Source of the DNA: Actinomyces johnsonii
GTDB lineage: Bacteria > Actinomycetota > Actinomycetes > Actinomycetales > Actinomycetaceae
DNA: 64,000 bases
Direction: 5' to 3'
NCBI RefSeq assembly: GCF_006546835.1
Contig: NZ_VICB01000025.1
Coordinates: 1-64,000, forward strand
Both the position numbers and the translations under genes were made by a program. The notes under the pieces are model-generated. The model was not told where the DNA came from. It was given only the letters and a program-made list of their open reading frames with translations, and made no database searches. This document shows, piece by piece, positions 58,806-64,000 of the stretch (position 1 is the first letter of the stretch; each line of letters begins with the position of its first letter).

Positions 58806-60191
58806 TTATTCCTCCCAGAAGCCGGCGACGTCGATCGCCCCGCCGGTGGCCTCGAAGTCTGCGCGCACGGCTCGGCGCAGGTCGGCGTCGTGGAGCCAGT
58901 CCAGGGCGACGGCGGCCAGCCCGTAGGCGCCGTCGAGCGCGGCCGCGTCCCCGGTGGGGCCGCCGGCGGCCTCGGTCATGGCACGGGTGTGGAGGGCGAC
59001 GTCGGGCCGGTCGGTGACTTTGATGAGCGGGTGGATGCCGGGCACGCGCTGGGAGACGTTGCCGAAGTCGGTGCCGGCGGCGATCGTCTCGGGCAGAACC
59101 CCGGGGGCCAAGGGGTCGCGGCCGCGCTCGCGTTGGGAGCGCGCCCAGGAGGTGAGCAGGGGGCCGTTGTCCCGGACGGGGACCTCGTTGCAGTACTCCG
59201 AGGTAAGGATCTCGACGCCGGTTCCGGTCATGAGGGCGGCGCCGTGGAGGACCTCCTCGACCCGCTCGGCGATCTCCTTGAGGGTCTCGAGGTACTTGGA
59301 GCGCACCATGATGGACAGCTCGGTGCGTTCGGGGATGATGTTGGGGACCTGGCCGCCGTCGGTGATGATGGCGTGGAGGCGGTCCATGGGGAGCATCTGC
59401 TGGCGCAGCAGGCCGATGCCGGTCAGGGCCAGGGTGGCGGCGTCCAGGGCATTGCGGCCCATGAAGGGCTGGGAGGCGGCGTGGGCCGGCACGCCGTGGA
59501 AGACGACCTCCAGGCGGCGTACCCCGAGCCAGGTCTGGTGGGTGACGTCGTGGGCGTAGGAGTGGGTTTGGATGGCGGCGTCGACGCCGTCGAGCATGCC
59601 GCGCACGGAGAGGATCTCCTTGGCGGTCGAGTTCTCCTCGGCGGGCGTGGTCTGCAGGACGACGCGGCCGGGCAAGGCGCCGGGGTGAGAGCGGGCCAGG
59701 GCGGCCAGGGCGAGGAAGGCGCCCACGGAGTTGGCGCACATGACGTTGTGGCCGCAGCCGTGGCCGATGCCGGGGAGGGCGTCGTACTCGGCGAGGATCG
59801 CGATGGTGCCGACCGGCCGGCCGGAGGCACCTGCCTGTACTGGGGAGCCAGAGACCTCCGCGCGCAGGGCGGTGTCCATGCCGTAGACGCCGACCTCGGG
59901 CTCGATGCCGTGGCGGCGCAGGAGTGCGGCGACCGTGGCCACGGCATGGTGCTCCTCGAAACCGGTCTCGGGGTGGTCGTGGATGTCATGGGAGAGCTCA
60001 ACGATCTGCGGGGCCAGCTCGGCGACGGCCTCGCCCAGGGCGGCGCGCAGGTCGGAGGGGGCGCCGGCGTCGTCGGGCAGGGCCGTCGGTGGGCCAACGA
60101 CGCCGCGGCGCTCCTCGGTCTCGGCGGCCATGCGCTCCTGGATGGCACTGGAAGGGACAGTGGGACGGGTGAGGTCATTCAGGTCGCGCAT
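58806..60191 (-). CDS. M20-family amidohydrolase
   Basis: 461-aa protein of the M20D amidohydrolase type. The metal site is built from GHGCGHN (His-x-Cys-x-x-His), EEN in TPAEENSTAK and His in YAHDVTH. The dimerisation domain has VPAHAASQPFMGRNALDAA. Such enzymes hydrolyse N-acyl amino acids or aminobenzoyl-glutamate; the substrate is not defined here. The start at 60191 (MRDLND) is used. Confidence 0.85.
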   Translation of the reverse strand: MRDLNDLTRPTVPSSAIQERMAAETEERRGVVGPPTALPDDAGAPSDLRAALGEAVAELAPQIVELSHDIHDHPETGFEEHHAVATVAALLRRHGIEPEVGVYGMDTALRAEVSGSPVQAGASGRPVGTIAILAEYDALPGIGHGCGHNVMCANSVGAFLALAALARSHPGALPGRVVLQTTPAEENSTAKEILSVRGMLDGVDAAIQTHSYAHDVTHQTWLGVRRLEVVFHGVPAHAASQPFMGRNALDAATLALTGIGLLRQQMLPMDRLHAIITDGGQVPNIIPERTELSIMVRSKYLETLKEIAERVEEVLHGAALMTGTGVEILTSEYCNEVPVRDNGPLLTSWARSQRERGRDPLAPGVLPETIAAGTDFGNVSQRVPGIHPLIKVTDRPDVALHTRAMTEAAGGPTGDAAALDGAYGLAAVALDWLHDADLRRAVRADFEATGGAIDVAGFWEE

Positions 60192-60369
60192 GGGCCCATC
60201 ATGCCCACCCACCACCCGTATTGCACGAGGGTCCGGGGTTCGAGCAGTGCGGGTCACTCGCTGCCAGAACAACCTGAGATTCGTGCAGTTGCCACAGTGC
60301 TCCTAGACCATTCGTCATCGAATCATCTGCAGAACATGACTCTCTTGGGGTCAGAATCCATCCGGATCG

Positions 60370-60486
60370 TGCTAGCCTTAGCAGGACTGATTCCCAGTAA
60401 GCCCCGCCGTGTTTGCGGGGTTGAATGCTCCACCGGCTTGCCGGTCCAACTGCCCGATCTCACGTCGAGATCGGGCAGTTCTTTTG
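60370..60486 (+). ncRNA. Probable tracrRNA of the type II-C CRISPR-Cas locus
   Basis: Directly before cas9 on the same strand and free of genes. It holds, in order, a possible anti-repeat (about 60375-60400), a stem CCCCGC-7-GCGGGG (60402-60407 with 60415-60420), a stem ACCGGC-TT-GCCGGT (60432-60445), and a 14-bp terminator stem (60448-60461 with 60467-60480) followed by CTTTT. This is the architecture of type II-C tracrRNAs. The 5' end is inferred. Confidence 0.7.
60448..60486 (+). terminator. Rho-independent terminator of the tracrRNA
   Basis: AACTGCCCGATCTC, 5-nt loop and its complement, then a T-run (CTTTTG). It is the only hairpin in the window with a clear T-tract. Confidence 0.85.
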
Positions 60487-60526
60487 TCGCATTCTCAAGG
60501 CACTCCGGCTGTGATATGTATTTCTC

Positions 60527-63500
60527 ATGTCTGCTCACCACCTTCGCGTGGGGATCGACGTCGGCACCCATTCCGTCGGACTCGCAACGCTGCGGGTTGA
60601 CGACCAGGGGACCCCCATCGAGCTCCTCTCAGCACTATCGCTCATCCATGATTCCGGGATCGGCGAGGACGGAAAGAAAACCGCCTCGACTCGCAAGGAG
60701 ATCTCCGGCGTCGCCCGGCGCACCCGGCGTCTGCTGCGGCGTCGACGCAAGCGACTCCAGCAGCTCGACAAGGTGCTGCTTGACCTGGGCTTCCCGATTC
60801 CGGATCTGGGTGGGCAGACTGACCCGTACCTGGTATGGAGAGTGCGCGCCCAGCTGGTTGAGGAGACGCTGCCCGAGGAGCTGCGCGGTCCGGCGATCTC
60901 CATGGCGGTACGCCATATTGCACGGCACCGGGGGTGGCGTAACCCGTACTCGAAGGTCGAGTCGCTGTTGTCGCCCGCAGAGGACTCCCCGTTCATGGAG
61001 GCGCTACGTGAGCGCATCATGAAGGGCCCGGGCGTACTTCTCGACGACGACATCACCCCCGGCCAGGCGATGGCCCAGGTGGCACTGACTCAGCGCATCA
61101 CCATGCGTGGCCCCGACGGCATTCTCGGCAAGCTGCATCAGAGCGACAACGCCAACGAGATCCGGAAGATCTGCGCCCGCCAGGGCATCTCCCCCGATGT
61201 CTGCAAGCAGCTGCTGCGAGCCGTCTTCAAGGCGGAGTCCCCGAGAGGATCAGCCGTGTCTCTCGTGGCTCCCGACCCGCTTCCCGGTCAGGGCTCCTTC
61301 CGGCGCGCACCGAAGTGCGACCCTGAGTTCCAGCGGTTCCGGATCATCTCCATCGTGGCCAATCTCCGTATCAGCGAGGCCGGAAACAGGGATCGGCCGC
61401 TGACGGCTGACGAGCGCCGTCAGGTCGTCACCTTCCTCCTGGAGGACCCGCGAGAGGACCTGAGCTGGGTTGATGTGGCCGAGAAGCTGGGGATCTCCCG
61501 CCAGGCTCTGCGAGGTACTGCGACGCTCACCGCGGATGGTGAGCGGTCGGCCGCGCAGCCTCCTGTCAACGTCACCGACCAGATCATGCGCAAGACCAAG
61601 ATCAGCCTACTGAAGACCTGGTGGGCGAAGGCCGACGCCGAGAGGCAAGGTGCCATGGTCCGTTACCTCTATGAGGGGCTTGAGGACTCGGAGTGCGCCG
61701 AGGTCATCGCCGACCTGCCGGAGGAGGACCAGGCCAAGCTCGATTCCCTTCACCTCCCAGCCGGCCGTGCGGCATATTCGCGGGAGTCCTTGACAGCCCT
61801 CAGCGATCACATGCTGGCGACGACAGATGATCTTCATGAGGCGCGTAAGCAGCTCTTCGGCGTCGATGACTCATGGACCCCTCCAGCCGAACCCGTGGGT
61901 GCCCCGGTGGGCAACCCGTCAGTCGATCGGACTCTCAAGGTCGTTGCCCGGTATCTTGCCGCGGTTGAAAATGTGTGGGGCAAGCCCGAAGTCATTCAGG
62001 TGGAGCATGTTCGCGATGGATTCGCCAGCGAGCGTGCGGCGCGGGAACGGGACCGGGCGAACAACCGTCGCTACGAGGTAAACCAACGCGCGATCAAGGA
62101 CATTCAGCAGTCTTACGGTGTGGAGGGACATGTACGTCCGGGCGATGTCATGCGCCATCATGCCATCACATTGCAGGACTCTGCCTGCCTGTACTGCGGG
62201 GGAACAATCGGCTACCACACCTCTCAGCTGGATCATATCGTTCCGCAGGCCGGAACGGGATCGAATAACCACCGCGAGAATCTCGTGGCCGTCTGCGAGC
62301 GCTGCAACCGTTCGAAGTCGAACACCCCGTTCGCAGTGTGGGCGCAAACCTGTGGGATCCCTGATGTAGGGGTGAAGAAAGCCGTTGAGCGAGTGCGCGG
62401 GTGGCGCAACCGTCCCGGTGGTATGACATCTGGTGAGTTGAAGCGCCTCAAGAAAGAGGTCATCGCCCGTCTTCAGCGTACCCAGGAGGATCCGGAGATC
62501 GATGCGCGCAGCATGGAGTCCGTGGCCTGGATGGCCAACGAGCTCCGCCACCGCATTGCCGCTACCTACCCCGACACTGACGTCATGGTCTACCGCGGCT
62601 CCGTCACCGCGGCCGCACGCAAGGCGACGGGCATCGACTCGCGGATCAATCTGATCGGCGAGAAGGGACGCAAGGATCGCATTGACCGCCGGCACCACGC
62701 CGTGGACGCCAGCGTTGTTGCCCTCATGGAGCGAAGTGTCGCCAAGACCCTGGCAGAACGGTCGAGTCTTCGCTGGGCACAGCGTCTCACGGGACAGGAA
62801 GAGACCTGGAAGCAGTACACGGGCTTGACCGTGGGGGCGCGAGAGCACTTCGAGACATGGCGCAACCACATGCTCCGCCTCACGGAGTTATTCAACGCAA
62901 AGCTGACAGCCGATGAGGTTCACGTCGTCGAGAACCTTCGCCTGCGCCTCGGTAGCGGTAACGCCCATGATGACACGATCCGGAAGTACGCCATTCCTCG
63001 GCTGGGCGACGGCTTAACGGCCAATCAGGTCGATAGGGCCTGCTCCCCCGCATTGTGGTGTGCGCTTACTCGGGAGAAGGACTTCGACGAGAAGAACGGC
63101 CTTCCCGCGAGGGAGGACCGCTTTATCAGAGTTCACGGGCAAGAGCTGACCTCCAATGACCATATTCAGATCTTCGCCAAGAAGCCCGGCAATGACGCCA
63201 AGGAGAAGCCTTTCGGAGCCATCGCGGTGCGCGGCGGCTACGCGGAGATCGGGTCAACGATCCACCACGCCCGCATCTACCGCATCGAGGGGAAGAAGCC
63301 TGTCTACGCGATGCTCCGCGTCTTCACTCACGACCTGCTCAGTCAACGACACGACGATCTCTTCTCCGCAGTGGTTCCGCCTCAGTCAATCAGCATGAGG
63401 TGCGCGGAGCCGAAGCTTCGCCAGGCCATCGCTGCGGGCAACGCCACCTATCTGGGATGGGTCGTGGTAGGTGACGAGCTGGAGATCGACATCGACTCCT

Positions 63501-63790
63501 TCAAAACTGGGCAGATCGCAGATTTCCTAAGCGAGTACCCTGGCACAACAAGATGGCGCATTAGAGGGTTCTATAACGACCGACAACTCCGACTACGCCC
63601 CGCTTACCTAGCAGCGGAGGGGCTCATCGACCCCAGCGAGGCAATCAGTAAGACGTTGTCGATTCCCGGGTGGCTTCCAGCGATCAACCAAGTGGCAGCT
63701 ACTCATCCGCGAGTAATCCGCCGGGATGCACTCGGCCGTGTTCGCAGCTCCAGCAGATCGGGCCTCCCCACATCGTGGACCATCGAGTGA
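60527..63790 (+). CDS. cas9: Type II-C CRISPR effector nuclease Cas9
   Basis: 1087-aa Cas9 very like Actinomyces naeslundii Cas9. RuvC-I begins RVGIDVGTHSVGLATL (Asp11). The arginine-rich bridge helix RRTRRLLRRRRKRLQQL follows. The HNH domain has LDHIVPQ (catalytic His570) and a zinc knuckle Cys554/Cys557/Cys590/Cys593. RuvC-III is RRHHAVDAS (Asp727). The C-terminal domain that should read the PAM is divergent from the recalled A. naeslundii protein in its last ~60 residues. All catalytic residues are present, so it looks active. Start ATG at 60527. It lies 9 bp before cas1. Confidence 0.95.
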   Translation: MSAHHLRVGIDVGTHSVGLATLRVDDQGTPIELLSALSLIHDSGIGEDGKKTASTRKEISGVARRTRRLLRRRRKRLQQLDKVLLDLGFPIPDLGGQTDPYLVWRVRAQLVEETLPEELRGPAISMAVRHIARHRGWRNPYSKVESLLSPAEDSPFMEALRERIMKGPGVLLDDDITPGQAMAQVALTQRITMRGPDGILGKLHQSDNANEIRKICARQGISPDVCKQLLRAVFKAESPRGSAVSLVAPDPLPGQGSFRRAPKCDPEFQRFRIISIVANLRISEAGNRDRPLTADERRQVVTFLLEDPREDLSWVDVAEKLGISRQALRGTATLTADGERSAAQPPVNVTDQIMRKTKISLLKTWWAKADAERQGAMVRYLYEGLEDSECAEVIADLPEEDQAKLDSLHLPAGRAAYSRESLTALSDHMLATTDDLHEARKQLFGVDDSWTPPAEPVGAPVGNPSVDRTLKVVARYLAAVENVWGKPEVIQVEHVRDGFASERAARERDRANNRRYEVNQRAIKDIQQSYGVEGHVRPGDVMRHHAITLQDSACLYCGGTIGYHTSQLDHIVPQAGTGSNNHRENLVAVCERCNRSKSNTPFAVWAQTCGIPDVGVKKAVERVRGWRNRPGGMTSGELKRLKKEVIARLQRTQEDPEIDARSMESVAWMANELRHRIAATYPDTDVMVYRGSVTAAARKATGIDSRINLIGEKGRKDRIDRRHHAVDASVVALMERSVAKTLAERSSLRWAQRLTGQEETWKQYTGLTVGAREHFETWRNHMLRLTELFNAKLTADEVHVVENLRLRLGSGNAHDDTIRKYAIPRLGDGLTANQVDRACSPALWCALTREKDFDEKNGLPAREDRFIRVHGQELTSNDHIQIFAKKPGNDAKEKPFGAIAVRGGYAEIGSTIHHARIYRIEGKKPVYAMLRVFTHDLLSQRHDDLFSAVVPPQSISMRCAEPKLRQAIAAGNATYLGWVVVGDELEIDIDSFKTGQIADFLSEYPGTTRWRIRGFYNDRQLRLRPAYLAAEGLIDPSEAISKTLSIPGWLPAINQVAATHPRVIRRDALGRVRSSSRSGLPTSWTIE

Positions 63791-63799
63791 GGGGCGCCG

Positions 63800-64000
63800 A
63801 TGGACACGGCCTGGCGCATCATTGACTGCTCGTCGCTGGAGGGGCGCATCACCTCGGATCGTGGGGCGATCTGCGTCCACCAGGACGACGGCGGTGAGCA
63901 TCGGATCCCGACGGCGGACGTAGCAGTCGTCCTCATGGGCCCCCACGTGAGCTTCTCGACGGCTGTCGTGCATCGACTACTGGGCGCTGACGTCGTCGTA
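63800..64000 (+). CDS. cas1: CRISPR adaptation endonuclease Cas1 (5' part, cut by window end)
   Basis: First 67 codons: WRIIDCSSLEGRITSDRGAICV followed by IPTADVAVVLMGPHVSFSTAVVHRLLG. This matches the N-terminal beta-domain of type II Cas1, in which the adaptor strands and the LGPHVSIS-like segment are conserved. It starts 9 bp after cas9 with GGGGCG before the ATG. Cas2 and the array should follow beyond the window. Confidence 0.9.
   Translation, partial: MDTAWRIIDCSSLEGRITSDRGAICVHQDDGGEHRIPTADVAVVLMGPHVSFSTAVVHRLLGADVVV

Noticed and set aside
58791-61022. Long plus-strand open frame over the M20 gene into cas9
   Set aside because: Antisense to the M20 enzyme, then out of frame with cas9 and through the tracrRNA; no protein character.

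Overview
The window is high-GC actinobacterial DNA, most likely from an oral Actinomyces of the naeslundii/oris group. The strongest pointer is the type II-C cas9 near the right edge, which closely resembles the A. naeslundii Cas9 as I recall it. The four tRNA ends read here, frequent ATGA gene overlaps and Shine-Dalgarno starts fit that assignment. All function calls come from reading motifs; no search was run.

Left part (1-13 kb): ordinary chromosomal genes. These are a YwiC-like membrane protein, hisC, a phage-holin-family membrane protein, a WXG-like small protein paired with a large esterase, a methyltransferase, a siderophore-interacting flavoprotein, two paralogous small membrane proteins, a GNAT acetyltransferase and purB. 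A Schlafen/AlbA-type ATP-binding regulator gene follows, flanked on both sides by repeated TTCATnGACA units.

13-24 kb: a compact RiPP biosynthetic cluster, all on the minus strand except a divergent LuxR-type response regulator. Order of transcription: YcaO cyclodehydratase, E1-like partner, a second E1-like protein with a leader-binding domain fused to a nitroreductase-like domain, SagB-type dehydrogenase, a 67-aa precursor with a tandemly repeated Ser/Cys core, a PqqD-M50 membrane metalloprotease, a split LanB-type dehydratase and a SpaB_C/thiopeptide-type domain protein. It should make a peptide carrying thiazoles and dehydroalanines, goadsporin-like or thiopeptide-like.

24-39 kb: a variant-LRR protein; a copper operon (csoR, copZ, copA) interrupted by a secreted GH49-type dextranase; a secreted esterase; a patB-metB sulfur amino acid pair preceded by a Met/Cys-rich leader ORF; a secreted lipoprotein hydrolase; tRNA-Arg; and two membrane proteins.

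39.5-50.2 kb: an accessory block between two tRNA-Ser genes. It holds four paralogous secreted small proteins of unknown function in two two-gene units. Each gene has an AGGGGATTGATCCCCCT palindrome exactly 25 bp before a conserved CATRGT box. Between the two units lies a graveyard of decayed insertion sequences: ISL3-like, IS1380 split into two pieces, an intact IS110 with a C-terminal HTH, and an IS256-like element. An unknown secreted protein and a coiled-coil partner sit among them.

50.3-60.2 kb: serS, a HAD phosphatase, a sugar-type solute-binding lipoprotein and an AGE-family sugar isomerase in one transcription unit; then oxyR, a diacylglycerol-kinase-family gene and an M20 amidohydrolase.

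60.3-64 kb: the start of a type II-C CRISPR-Cas locus, with a probable tracrRNA, cas9, and the first 67 codons of cas1. The repeat array lies outside the window.
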